A DNA stretch of 64,000 bases from Pyxidicoccus xibeiensis (lineage in GTDB: Bacteria; Myxococcota; Myxococcia; Myxococcales; Myxococcaceae). The DNA is taken from the NCBI RefSeq assembly GCF_024198175.1, contig NZ_JAJVKV010000011.1, positions 248,001 through 312,000 on the forward strand, in the 5' to 3' direction. Of the stretch, positions 1 to 8,705 are shown one piece after another. The notes beneath the pieces were generated by a model. It worked only from the letters and a program-made list of their open reading frames with translations. It did not search any database and was not told where the DNA came from. Made by a program: the position numbers and the translations under genes. How positions within the stretch are numbered: position 1 is the first letter of the stretch; every line of letters begins with the position of its first letter.

Positions 1-150
1 GTACAGGCGGGCAGACAAATCGAAGCCGCTGGCGGCATTCCTGTGCGTTGGGTTGTGGCTGAGAAGAGGTTCGCGGACTATCTCAGGAAGTTCTTCGAGG
101 CCAACGGCCGCGGAGGAATCGAAGTAGTCCACGTTCCAGCGCGGCCCTGA
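1..150 (+). CDS. C-terminal end of a polymorphic toxin (Tox-REase-5-like), 5' truncated by the window
   Basis: An open frame enters from the left edge in frame 1 and stops with TGA at 148-150, giving 49 residues that end in IEVVHVPARP. The tail contains an amphipathic segment (residues about 19-35) followed by a short strand. That pattern, a stop 11 bases before an Imm52-type gene, is what the ends of myxobacterial restriction-endonuclease-fold toxins (Tox-REase-5) look like. The family call is from memory of such tails and from the neighbour; the catalytic part lies outside the window and cannot be checked. Expected role: C-terminal nuclease domain of a contact-delivered effector. Confidence 0.6.
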   Translation, partial: VQAGRQIEAAGGIPVRWVVAEKRFADYLRKFFEANGRGGIEVVHVPARP

Positions 151-161
151 AGGGAGAGTCC

Positions 162-869
162 GTGACCGAGAATTACTACGCTGGCGTCTACTGGCCAAGC
201 CGCAAGGAGTCGCCAGAAGCCTGTGCTCGGCGTGCGGCCTCTCTGTTCCAGGGCATCTCCACACTGGACCCGACCTGGGCAAATTGGTTTGGAACTGGCA
301 AGAGCCGGAAGCAGGCACTTGAGAAACGCCTTCCTCCTATTGCATCGACCTTCGAGCAACTCTTCTCACTGAGGAAACATCAACTGGTCAGTGGATTCAG
401 CTTCGTGGCTTGGAATGGAGAAGCCGATGGAAGCACCACTGGCGTCACCTGCACTTGTGGAGTTGCGTCCCCGTACTTGAGCAACGTGTGCACGGTCAAC
501 CCGCCTCGGCGAGGGCCCATCGCGGAGCGGCTCATCGATGCGACGGTGATGTCCCGGACCCTTCAAGCGATGGCACTCGCCTGGGAGCCGGAATGGGGGG
601 TCGCCACGTCCGACCTGCACCGTGATGAAGTCCTCAAGACCGCGACGCCTGGAACCTTCGTGGGCTGGGTCATGTACTTCTCTCACAGCTGGGGCACCGT
701 GCCGCCCCTCCCCGCCCCCGTCCGAATCGAACCCGTGGCGGACAAGGGCACCCTCATCATCCTCACCCCCGAGCGATTCACGGCCAGCAACCCCGAGCAC
801 GTCGCACTCGCCGCCCAGGTGCAGGAACTGCTTGACCGGGCAGGCCTGCTACGTCCTCTCCAGGCGTGA
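162..869 (+). CDS. Imm52-family immunity protein
   Basis: 235 residues from a GTG start preceded by an AGGGAG ribosome site at 151-156. The sequence begins TENYYAGVYW and ends with a conserved-looking block (FVGWVMYFS, GTVPPLPAPVRIEP, LTPERFTASNPEHV), features I recognise from Imm52 immunity proteins of myxobacteria. No signal peptide or membrane segment, so it should act in the cytoplasm, binding and neutralising the nuclease encoded just upstream (11-base gap, same strand). Base composition is uneven: positions 301-420 have 62 of 120 G+C, whereas 661-720 has 43 of 60, so the middle of the gene is much poorer in GC than its 3' end. This fits recombination of toxin-immunity cassettes. Confidence 0.75.
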   Translation: MTENYYAGVYWPSRKESPEACARRAASLFQGISTLDPTWANWFGTGKSRKQALEKRLPPIASTFEQLFSLRKHQLVSGFSFVAWNGEADGSTTGVTCTCGVASPYLSNVCTVNPPRRGPIAERLIDATVMSRTLQAMALAWEPEWGVATSDLHRDEVLKTATPGTFVGWVMYFSHSWGTVPPLPAPVRIEPVADKGTLIILTPERFTASNPEHVALAAQVQELLDRAGLLRPLQA

Positions 870-901
870 GCGCCCACACTTTCCAACGGGCCCAGGGCGC
901 C

Positions 902-907
902 TAGACT
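902..907 (+). promoter_or_regulatory. Putative -10 element TAGACT for the potassium-channel gene
   Basis: TAGACT lies only 6 bases before the GTG start at 914. If used, transcription would begin at or next to the start codon and the mRNA would be leaderless. No ribosome site is visible before this start, which agrees. No convincing -35 box. Confidence 0.35.
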
Positions 908-913
908 GGCGCG

Positions 914-1744
<831 letters not shown>

Positions 1745-1928
1745 CGCAGGCCTGCGTGCCGGGAGAGGAGCGCCTCCAGCGGCCCGTCGTCTCCTTCCCG
1801 GGCCGCCACCCGCAGACCGTCTTCGAGGCCCTGCCCCCGAGCCATGGCGTGCCCGGCCGACGGGCCTGCGCCGGAACCAGTCACCCCTTCGCGGCCCGGC
1901 TGCATCCTTTTTCCTTCGTCCGGACTCT

Positions 1929-1951
1929 GGCTCATTGGAGCTGAATGAGCC
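1929..1951. repeat. Inverted repeat upstream of the YeeE/YedE pair
   Basis: GGCTCATT (1929-1936) and AATGAGCC (1944-1951) form an 8-bp perfect stem with a 7-base loop, in the 260-base gap between the channel gene and the transporter pair. It may be an operator or a terminator for the channel gene; there is no T-run. Confidence 0.4.
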
Positions 1952-1994
1952 GGCCCCACGGCCAGCCTCCTCTCTCTCAGCGCATGACTCACAG

Positions 1995-2004
1995 GTGACG
2001 TCAC
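1995..2004. promoter_or_regulatory. Palindrome GTGACGTCAC overlapping the ribosome site of the transporter gene
   Basis: A perfect 10-base palindrome whose left half supplies the AGGTGA ribosome site and whose right half ends one base before the ATG at 2006. A protein bound here would block translation initiation or transcription; function inferred only from position. Confidence 0.35.
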
Positions 2005-2005
2005 G

Positions 2006-2431
2006 ATGAACGCGGTCCTCCTTCCCCTCCTGGGTGGCGTCCTCATTGGGCTGAGCGCCTCCCTCCTGCTCCTCTTCAACGGCCGCATCGCCGGTATCAG
2101 CGGCATCGTCGGTGGCCTCTTCACTCCGTCGCGCCAGGAGGTGGGCTGGCGCGTGGCCTTCCTCGCGGGCCTCCTCCTCGGCGGTGCGTTGCTTGCCGTC
2201 TTCATGCCTGGCGCGCTGGGAGCGCCAGTCGCCGCGGGCGTGGGAGTTCCCCTCCTGTCGGGCCTGCTCATAGGCCTGGGGGCGCGCCTGGGCAGCGGCT
2301 GCACCAGCGGGCATGGCATCTGCGGCATCGCACGCGGCGCCACCCGGTCAATCGTAGCGACGGCCACCTTCATCGCAACGGGGGTGCTCACCGTCTTCGT
2401 CGTCCGTCACCTGCTGGGCGGTGTGTCATGA
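2006..2431 (+). CDS. YeeE/YedE-type transporter, N-terminal half protein
   Basis: 141 residues, four or so membrane segments and the motif GSGCTSGHGICG (about residues 97-108), diagnostic of the YeeE/YedE (DUF395) family, whose best-studied member imports thiosulfate through a cysteine-lined path. The full-length family is about 350-400 residues; here it is split in two genes. The stop overlaps the next start by four bases (ATGA at 2428-2431), so the two halves should be co-translated and assemble into one inner-membrane unit. The start follows AGGTGA at 1994-1999. The neighbours give no hint of the sulfur substrate. Confidence 0.85.
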   Translation: MNAVLLPLLGGVLIGLSASLLLLFNGRIAGISGIVGGLFTPSRQEVGWRVAFLAGLLLGGALLAVFMPGALGAPVAAGVGVPLLSGLLIGLGARLGSGCTSGHGICGIARGATRSIVATATFIATGVLTVFVVRHLLGGVS

Positions 2432-2877
2432 AGGCCGTCCTCATGGCGGGACTGGCAGGGCTGCTCTTCGCGGTGGGCCTGGGCCTCGGGGGAATGACGG
2501 ACCCGGCGAAGGTCGTCGGCTTCCTCGATGTCGCGGGGAGCTGGGACCCGACCCTCGTCTTCGTCATGGCCGGCGCGCTCGGCACGCACGCCCTGCTGCG
2601 TCGGCTCATCCTGCGGCGGCAGCGTCCCGTCCTCGCCCCGGCCTTTCCCGCCCAGGGACAGGCGCGGGTGGACCGGCGGCTCGTGGGCGGCGCGGCGCTG
2701 TTCGGCATCGGCTGGGGTCTCTCGGGCTACTGCCCCGGACCGGCCCTCACCTCACTGCCCGGGGGCGGCGCGACGGTGCTCCTCTTCGTCGCGGGCATGC
2801 TGGCCGGCATGGGTGTCTTCCGCTGGTGGGAGTCCGCTCGCGCGTCGGCGCACGCCCCTCACGTCAGCAGCCCCTGA
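2428..2877 (+). CDS. YeeE/YedE-type transporter, C-terminal half protein
   Basis: 149 residues with four hydrophobic segments and the second family signature GWGLSGYCPGPAL (about residues 94-106), whose Cys is the counterpart of the Cys in the partner protein. It also has the GGMTDPAKVVGFLD segment typical of the second half of these transporters. Translationally coupled to the preceding gene through an ATGA overlap. Predicted partner in uptake of a small sulfur compound; substrate unknown. No rhodanese or persulfide dioxygenase gene is next to it, although such genes often accompany this pair in other bacteria. Confidence 0.85.
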   Translation: MKAVLMAGLAGLLFAVGLGLGGMTDPAKVVGFLDVAGSWDPTLVFVMAGALGTHALLRRLILRRQRPVLAPAFPAQGQARVDRRLVGGAALFGIGWGLSGYCPGPALTSLPGGGATVLLFVAGMLAGMGVFRWWESARASAHAPHVSSP

Positions 2878-3044
2878 ACACTCCATCGGAGCGGCCTCCC
2901 TCACCCCAAGCCGTCGATGGCGCGGTGCTCCATGGCGGTCCTGCGTCTCAGACTCCAGGGCAGGTAAGTGACGTGGAAATCACAGCAACGACTTTCCCCC
3001 TCGCGCATTGAGGTGGGTGGGCCGTCGCGTCGCAGGGCGCTGGC

Positions 3045-3050
3045 TAGGAT
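3045..3050 (+). promoter_or_regulatory. Putative -10 element TAGGAT for the methyltransferase gene
   Basis: TAGGAT ends 12 bases before the ATG at 3063. The short distance suggests a leaderless or nearly leaderless transcript. A GGGGGGC run lies between but would be too close to the start codon for normal ribosome spacing. Confidence 0.35.
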
Positions 3051-3062
3051 GGGGGGCATCCG

Positions 3063-4640
3063 ATGCCACGCACTGCCAACAGGCCGCTGGAGGTGGACGA
3101 GGAGAAGCTCGTCCTCCAGTTCCCTGGCCTGAATCGCAAGGCGGTGGGTGCCTTCTACACGCCGGCCCCCCTGGTGGAGCGCACGCTGTCGCTGGCCCTG
3201 GCGCACCTGGGCGAGGGCCCGCTCACGGTGGTGGACCCGGCGTGCGGCGCCGGAGCCTTCCTCACGGCGGCGGCACGGCTGCGGCCCGACGCACGGCTGT
3301 GCGGCCTGGAGCTGGACCCGGAGGTGGCACGCGTCTGCCAGGCCCGGGTGCCCGGCGCGGACGTGCGCGTCGGGGATTCGCTGCGTGGCGGGCTGGCCCC
3401 GCTGCTGGCCGCGACGCCGCCGGAGCACCGGGAGCTGTGGGTGGGCAACCCGCCCTACAACGGCACGTCGCCGGTGCTGAAGGACCCAGACACCTACGCG
3501 CGGCTGCGCGCCCTGCTGCCGCTGGCCCTGATGCCAGGCACCAGCCTGCGCGACGACTTCGCCTTCTTCCTCCTGGTGGCCGCGCACCGGCTGGTGTCGC
3601 GTCCGGGAGTGCTGGCCTTCATCACCCCGGCGAGCCTGCTGGACGCCTTCATGTACGCGCCGCTGCGCCAGCTCATGCTGGGCACGCTGGCGCTGCGGGA
3701 GGTGGTGGACCTGGGCCCCGGCGTCTTCGCCGGCACGCAGGTGCGCACCTGCATCACCGTGTGGAGCTCGCTGCCCGGACCTCGAGAGCAGCCGCGCTTC
3801 GAGCGGCAAGGTGTCTGGCAGGGCTTCACGCCCGAGGCCCCCGAGTGGCGCCTGTCCCCCACGGCCCCGGAGGCCACCGAGCTGGATGCACGCTGGCGCG
3901 CGGAGGGCGAGCCGCTCACCACGCTCGTCCCGGTGAGCCTGCCCGGGGTGAAGACGCGCTTCGACGAGCTGCTGGTGGACGCCGACCCGGAGCGTCTGCT
4001 GGCCCGCGTGCGCGCCTTCGCCGCCACGCGCGAGGAGGAGCTTCCGGCCTTCGCGCTGGCGTACGGCCTGCCGGAGTCACTGCTGCCCAAGCTGCGCGAG
4101 CTGAAGGCGGGGCCTCCGCTGGAGGTGGAGGCGAGCCACGTGCGCCCCTTCTTCCGCTACGGAGGCGCGCGTCACCGGGGCCACGTGCCCCCCGAGGCCC
4201 GTGCGTACTGCTACCTGGACCGGCGCCTCATTCCGCGCGGCGACCACCGGCTGCGCGGGCCGTATGACCCGCACGTGGGCGCGGTGAAGCTCCTCTTCAA
4301 CGTGCGCGAGCTGCCGCTGTCGGCCGCGCTGCTGGAGGAGGAGGGCTGCGTCCACGACCATCGCCATGCGCGCTTCGCGCCCCTGTACGTGCCCCAGCGG
4401 CTGCGGGACGAAGGGCTGCTCGTCACGCGGTCCGGGAGGACGCTGGAGGAGCTGGGCCCGCTGGTGCCGAACCTCTCGCCCCGGGGACTGGCCTGGGCGG
4501 AGACGCTGGGCGGCCCCCTGCCTGCCTTCCGAGCGCTCGTGGACTTCCTCAACGGCCCGGAGGTGCAGCGCGTCTGGGCTCCGGCCTTCGGTGCTTCTCG
4601 CGTGGTGCCGGTGCCGCTGGGGCCTCGCGCGGAGCAGTGA
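3063..4640 (+). CDS. Stand-alone N6-adenine DNA methyltransferase (TaqI/type IIG-like)
   Basis: 525 residues. N-terminal Rossmann methylase fold with the SAM-binding motif DPACGAGAF (about residues 58-66), an acidic motif II (GLELD) and the catalytic NPPYN (about 129-133) of N6-adenine methylases; AFYTP near residue 30 is also typical. After about residue 240 there is a long C-terminal part with no obvious nuclease motif, plausibly the target-recognition domain as in TaqI-like enzymes, ending LNGPEVQRVWAPAFG. No restriction gene, specificity subunit or phage defence gene is adjacent, so it is either an orphan (regulatory) methylase or a single-chain system whose nuclease I cannot see. Clear A+T-poor codon use like its neighbours, so no sign of recent transfer. 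Confidence 0.75.
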   Translation: MPRTANRPLEVDEEKLVLQFPGLNRKAVGAFYTPAPLVERTLSLALAHLGEGPLTVVDPACGAGAFLTAAARLRPDARLCGLELDPEVARVCQARVPGADVRVGDSLRGGLAPLLAATPPEHRELWVGNPPYNGTSPVLKDPDTYARLRALLPLALMPGTSLRDDFAFFLLVAAHRLVSRPGVLAFITPASLLDAFMYAPLRQLMLGTLALREVVDLGPGVFAGTQVRTCITVWSSLPGPREQPRFERQGVWQGFTPEAPEWRLSPTAPEATELDARWRAEGEPLTTLVPVSLPGVKTRFDELLVDADPERLLARVRAFAATREEELPAFALAYGLPESLLPKLRELKAGPPLEVEASHVRPFFRYGGARHRGHVPPEARAYCYLDRRLIPRGDHRLRGPYDPHVGAVKLLFNVRELPLSAALLEEEGCVHDHRHARFAPLYVPQRLRDEGLLVTRSGRTLEELGPLVPNLSPRGLAWAETLGGPLPAFRALVDFLNGPEVQRVWAPAFGASRVVPVPLGPRAEQ

Positions 4641-4743
4641 ACGCTCCGGGGTGGCCCGCACGGTTTCCAGGGCGACAGGCGGGAGCAACCGCTAGTGTCC
4701 ACCTTTGCTCCGTAGCGACATACCCAGGAGGAAGGTCCGACCT

Positions 4744-5397
4744 ATGAAGATTCGAGCCCTGCTGACCACCGTTGCGCTCACCGCCACCACCGCCGCGCTG
4801 GCCCAGGCCCCGCAGGCGGCGCCCCAGGCCCAGGACAAGAGCCAGGGTGGAAAGGCCGAGAGCAAGGGTCAGGGCAAGCCGGCCGACGCAGCCCAGGGGC
4901 AGGCTCCGGCCGCGACTCCGGCTCCGGCGAAGAAGGCTCCGCCCAAGGGGGAGACGGCGAAGGCGATGGTGAAGGACGCCGAGGGCAAGGACGTGGGTGA
5001 AATCACGTTCGAGCAGACGGCCCAGGGCGTGCTCGTGAAGGGCACGCTGAGCAACCTGCCGCCGGGCCAGCACGCCTTCCACGTCCACGAGACGGGCAAG
5101 TGCGCGGCCCCCGAGTTCAAGACGGCTGGCAGTCACTTCAACCCGCACAAGAAGGCCCACGGCATCATGTCCCCGAAGGGCAAGCACGCCGGTGACCTGC
5201 CCAACCTCTATGTGGGCCAGGACGGCCGCGTGCAGTTCGACACCTTCGCCCAGACGGGCCTCACCCTGAAGTCGATGTTCGACAAGGACGGCTCCGCGGT
5301 GGTGGTGCACACGAAGGAGGACGACTACCACTCCGACCCGACCGGCGACGCCGGCGGCCGCATCGCCTGCGGCGTGGTGGAGAAGGCCCAGCAGTAG
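4744..5397 (+). CDS. sodC: Periplasmic Cu/Zn superoxide dismutase with Ala/Pro/Lys linker
   Basis: 217 residues from the ATG at 4744, chosen because AGGAGGAAGG (4726-4735) precedes it and a signal peptide (MKIRALLTTVALTATTAALAQA) follows; an in-frame upstream start lacks both. A low-complexity Ala/Gln/Pro/Lys linker (about residues 23-75) ties the exported N-terminus to the enzyme domain. Copper and zinc ligands are visible as HAFHVHE, the GSHFNPHKKAHG loop, HAGDLPN and the closing GDAGGRIACGVVE; the disulfide cysteines (GKCAAPE and RIACGV) are present. It converts superoxide to peroxide and oxygen in the periplasm. Single gene; a strong hairpin follows the stop. Confidence 0.9.
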   Translation: MKIRALLTTVALTATTAALAQAPQAAPQAQDKSQGGKAESKGQGKPADAAQGQAPAATPAPAKKAPPKGETAKAMVKDAEGKDVGEITFEQTAQGVLVKGTLSNLPPGQHAFHVHETGKCAAPEFKTAGSHFNPHKKAHGIMSPKGKHAGDLPNLYVGQDGRVQFDTFAQTGLTLKSMFDKDGSAVVVHTKEDDYHSDPTGDAGGRIACGVVEKAQQ

Positions 5398-5412
5398 TCA
5401 CGGGTGCCGCGG

Positions 5413-5442
5413 GTGCCTCTCTCTCCGTGAAGGGAGGGGCAC
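5413..5442. terminator. Hairpin between convergent sodC and the ELWxxDGT gene
   Basis: GTGCCTCTCTCT (5413-5424) pairs with AGGGAGGGGCAC (5431-5442), 12 bp with two G-U pairs and a 6-base loop, starting 16 bases after the sodC stop. No T-run, as is usual in GC-rich genomes; likely terminates sodC. Confidence 0.55.
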
Positions 5443-5483
5443 TTCCGCGCCAACTGACCCTGGCGCGTCCTACCCCGGGGCGC

Positions 5484-6920
5484 TCAGCGGGCAGCGGAGT
5501 CACACGCGTCCTCGGGCCGGAACGGCAGGGCCCACAGCTCCCGGCCACGGGAGCCGTCCTCCGCGCTGAAGAAGACATCCCAGCCGGAGCGGATGAACCC
5601 CATGGGATGGGAGGACGCCACCCCCGGAGCTATCTCCCGAAGCGGCCGCGTCCCGTCGGGCGTGCCGTCACTGACCCACGGCTCGCGGCCGCCCGCCAGC
5701 GTCACCGCGCTGAAGAAGAGGTTGTCCTCCACGACGGTCAGCTCCTCGGGCGTGGAGCCGGCGGCGCCCGGCACCAGGTCCTTGAAGAGGTGCGTACCCG
5801 CCGCGGTGCCATCGCTCACCCACAGCTCCCGGCCGTGCGCCGCGTCCTCCACGGTGAAGAAGACACGAGTCCCCAGGCGCGTCAGGTGCAGGGGCCTGGA
5901 GGCGAAGGCCGCCACGGAGACGGTTCCTTCAGGAGTGCCGTCGCTCCTCCAGAGTGTCGGGGAGCCGTCGGCGAAGCGCTCGACGGAGAAGAGGACCCGG
6001 CGCCCCACCGCCTCGACCTCATCGATGCGTGTCAGGTCCCTCGACATCAAGGGGAAGGTGCCCTCGGGGGTGCCATCCGTGCGCCGCAGGTTCTCCTCGC
6101 CCTCGTTGTTGCCCACATAGAAGAGCAGGTCCCGGGCGGGCGTCAGCGGGCGGATGGAGTCAGGGCCGGTATCCAGCCTGAAGGTGCCGTCGTCGGTGCC
6201 ATCACTGCGCCAGAGGTCGACGACGTCGCGCCTCGCGGTCCTGAAGAAAAACACCTCGTCATCCAGGCGGGTGAGCAGGCTCGGACTGCGGGCTTCGAAG
6301 GCCGGGTCGGGGAGCGCTGCCACCCGGCGGGTGCCAGCGGCCGTGCCGTCGCTCGTCCACAGCCGGCGCCCGTTCACCCCATCATCCGCGCTGAAATAGA
6401 GGCGCCCGTCGAACTCGATGAGGTCCTGCGGGTCCGAGCTTCCCGGCCCCGTGACGAGGTCCGCCACCCTCCGGGTGCTGTCGCGCGTGCCCTCGCTCCT
6501 CCACAGCTCGCGCCCGCTCACCCCGTCGTCCGCGGAGAAGTAGAGCGTGTCCTCCACCATGGCCAGGCTCGCGGGGTCCGCGCTTCCGGCGCCAGGGAAG
6601 ATGTCCCGCACCTGCCGGGTGCCCGAACCTCCGGTGCCGCTGCTCTTCCACAGCTCGCGCCCGGAGACGCCGTCATCGGCGGTGAAGAACAGGATGCGGT
6701 CGCCCTTCGTCAGCTCCCGTGGCTCCGACCCCACCGCGCCCGGCTGGATGTCACGGAGCAGATACGAAGTGCGCCCACAGGGCCGCCACACCTCGCTTCC
6801 CAGCGGGGCCACCGGTCCGGGCTCCTCCAGGGACGCTTCGGAAGGAGCGGAGGAGCAGCCCGAGAGCAGGGCCACTCCGAGGGGAAGAAAGTGCCAGCGC
6901 ATCATCATGCGACTCCTCAT
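5484..6920 (-). CDS. ELWxxDGT-repeat lipoprotein
   Basis: 478 residues from the outermost ATG. An AGGAGT box inside the first codons (after 6920) would serve better for the ATG cluster at 6902-6908, so the true start may be 4-6 codons in. The N-terminus is a lipoprotein signal ending LLSGC. The body is built of about eight repeats of roughly 45-50 residues, each with ELWxSDGTxxGT and a following DDGV.GRELW turn (for example ELWKSSGT, LWRSDGTPEGT, ELWVSDGTAAGT). These ELWxxDGT repeats are abundant in myxobacterial surface proteins and are thought to form a beta-propeller; the biological role is unknown. Convergent with sodC; 112 bases from the next minus-strand gene. Confidence 0.85.
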   Translation of the reverse strand: MRSRMMMRWHFLPLGVALLSGCSSAPSEASLEEPGPVAPLGSEVWRPCGRTSYLLRDIQPGAVGSEPRELTKGDRILFFTADDGVSGRELWKSSGTGGSGTRQVRDIFPGAGSADPASLAMVEDTLYFSADDGVSGRELWRSEGTRDSTRRVADLVTGPGSSDPQDLIEFDGRLYFSADDGVNGRRLWTSDGTAAGTRRVAALPDPAFEARSPSLLTRLDDEVFFFRTARRDVVDLWRSDGTDDGTFRLDTGPDSIRPLTPARDLLFYVGNNEGEENLRRTDGTPEGTFPLMSRDLTRIDEVEAVGRRVLFSVERFADGSPTLWRSDGTPEGTVSVAAFASRPLHLTRLGTRVFFTVEDAAHGRELWVSDGTAAGTHLFKDLVPGAAGSTPEELTVVEDNLFFSAVTLAGGREPWVSDGTPDGTRPLREIAPGVASSHPMGFIRSGWDVFFSAEDGSRGRELWALPFRPEDACDSAAR

Positions 6921-7032
6921 GCGCCGGAGCCTTCCGGCGGGAGCCGTAATCTGGTGGGCACCCGCGCGGGGACCACCTGCGCGTGAGTCGCACCGCTGTG
7001 TGGGCGCGCAACGTTGGAACGCTGGAACGCGC

Positions 7033-8631
7033 TCAGTGCACGGGACGGGCGACCTTCCCGGGCGCGTCCTCCTTCACCGGCGTGAAGCGCAGGTCCTGGA
7101 AGTTGTAGCTGAAGTCGGTGAGCGGTGAGACGGGCTGCATCCGCATCTCGCCGATGGAGCCATCCGGCTTGAGTGAGAACGTCACGAAGGCGTCCGCGTT
7201 CAGGGCGCGGTCCTTCCACCGGGCCACGAAGGTGTCGTACTGCCAGTGCTCCAGCGCACCGGTGAGCGCGGGCGTGCGACTGAAGCGGAGCACCCACTTC
7301 TCCCCTTCCTTCGCGATGGCCACGTCCCCGTACCACGCGTCGCGGTACTTCCCGGCGTAGGCCTCCACCGGCAGCGACGGCCTGGACTGCGCATTCCGGC
7401 CCGCGCCCAGCCCGGCCACCACCGCCTCCGCCTTGGCCTCCCGCTCGGCGTCATCCGCCTTGAACGCGGCGACCCAGTCCGTCGGCGTCGGCGTGCCCAG
7501 GTACGCATCCAGCAGCGCCCACGTGGGCGCCTCGTACCCGCCGCGCTCCTCCTGGTTCGTCAGCACGGCGATGCCCAGCTTCAGCTCCGGGACGAGCACC
7601 ACGCGGGACACGTAGCCCGGCAGTCCACCCGTGTGCCCCACCAGCTTGTAGCCGCGGTAGTCGCGCAGGCTCCAGCCCAGCCCATACGCCGCGAAGTTCG
7701 CGCGCGCCCCGGCCAGCGCCTTCGACGGCTCCTTGAGGGGCAGCACCGTCTGCGCGGACCACATCTCCCGTGACTGCTCCTCGCTGAAGAGGCGCTTCTT
7801 GCCCTCGGTGCCTGGAATGGCGCCGCGCTCCAGCTGCGCCAGCATCCACCGCGACAGCTCATTCACGCTCGAGTTGATGGCTCCGGCCGGCGCGTTGTTG
7901 TCGAAGGGCACCGGCACAATCGCCTTCAGCACGCCATCCGCCTTCGCGTGCGGCATCGCCACGTTCATGCCCGGCTTGAAGGCCGTCACCGTGGTGTTGC
8001 TCGTCCGCATCCCCAGCGGCGCGAAGATGCGCTCGCGGATGAAGGCGCTCCACGTCTTCCCGCTCGCCTTCTCGATGACCTTCCCGGCCACGAGGTAGAG
8101 GATGTTGTCGTACGCGTACCGGCTGCGGAAGCTGCTCGCCGGGGGAATGTGGCGCAGCCGCGCGACAATCTCGTCCTCGGTGAACGTGGACTGCGGGAAG
8201 TAGAGCAGGTCTCCCGCGCCCAGCCCCAGGCCGCTGCGGTGTACCAGCAGGTCCCGAATCGTCAGCTCGCGGGTGACGTACGGGTCATGCATCTGGAACG
8301 ACGGCAGGTGGTCGACGACGCGGTCGTCCCACTGGAGCTTCCCCTCGTCCACGAGCATGGCCAGCGCCGCCGCGGTGAAGGCCTTGGTATTGGACGCAAT
8401 CCCGAACAGCGTGTCCGGTGTCACCTGCGCCTGCGTGTCCAGCTTCCGCACGCCATAGCCCTTCGCCAGCACCACCTTGCCGTCCTTGACGACGGCGACG
8501 GCGATGCCCGGCACCTGGAAGGCCTCCATCGTCCGCTGGATGGCGGCGTCGACGCCCTCCGGAGCAGCCGTCTGGGCGAAGGCGGGAGTAGACGAAACGA
8601 CGACGAGGAGAAGCGCGAGGACGTGTCGCAC
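7033..8631 (-). CDS. Secreted serine hydrolase, class C beta-lactamase/esterase family, with C-terminal domain
   Basis: 532 residues with a Sec signal peptide ending AFA-Q (about residue 19). The beta-lactamase fold shows the nucleophile motif S80-N-T-K83, the Y174-D-N176 motif in the YxN position and HTGG about residue 334 in place of KTG. After about residue 400 comes an extra 130-residue beta-rich domain of the type that follows many EstB-like hydrolases (DUF3471-like). Likely an exported peptidase or esterase acting on D-amino-acid peptides or esters rather than a true antibiotic-resistance enzyme; substrate unknown. Same strand as the ELWxxDGT gene but with a 112-base gap. Confidence 0.85.
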   Translation of the reverse strand: MRHVLALLLVVVSSTPAFAQTAAPEGVDAAIQRTMEAFQVPGIAVAVVKDGKVVLAKGYGVRKLDTQAQVTPDTLFGIASNTKAFTAAALAMLVDEGKLQWDDRVVDHLPSFQMHDPYVTRELTIRDLLVHRSGLGLGAGDLLYFPQSTFTEDEIVARLRHIPPASSFRSRYAYDNILYLVAGKVIEKASGKTWSAFIRERIFAPLGMRTSNTTVTAFKPGMNVAMPHAKADGVLKAIVPVPFDNNAPAGAINSSVNELSRWMLAQLERGAIPGTEGKKRLFSEEQSREMWSAQTVLPLKEPSKALAGARANFAAYGLGWSLRDYRGYKLVGHTGGLPGYVSRVVLVPELKLGIAVLTNQEERGGYEAPTWALLDAYLGTPTPTDWVAAFKADDAEREAKAEAVVAGLGAGRNAQSRPSLPVEAYAGKYRDAWYGDVAIAKEGEKWVLRFSRTPALTGALEHWQYDTFVARWKDRALNADAFVTFSLKPDGSIGEMRMQPVSPLTDFSYNFQDLRFTPVKEDAPGKVARPVH

Positions 8632-8705
8632 GAAGAGCTCCGGGAAGGGACGTGGCGTCGCCGCCTGTCTACCTCACCCGGGCTCCGGGCCCCAGGGGCC
8701 CACCG

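Noticed and set aside
1756-1944. A 62-codon plus-strand frame after the channel gene
   Set aside because: No ribosome site, Pro/Arg/Gly-rich shadow-like composition and no recognisable motif.
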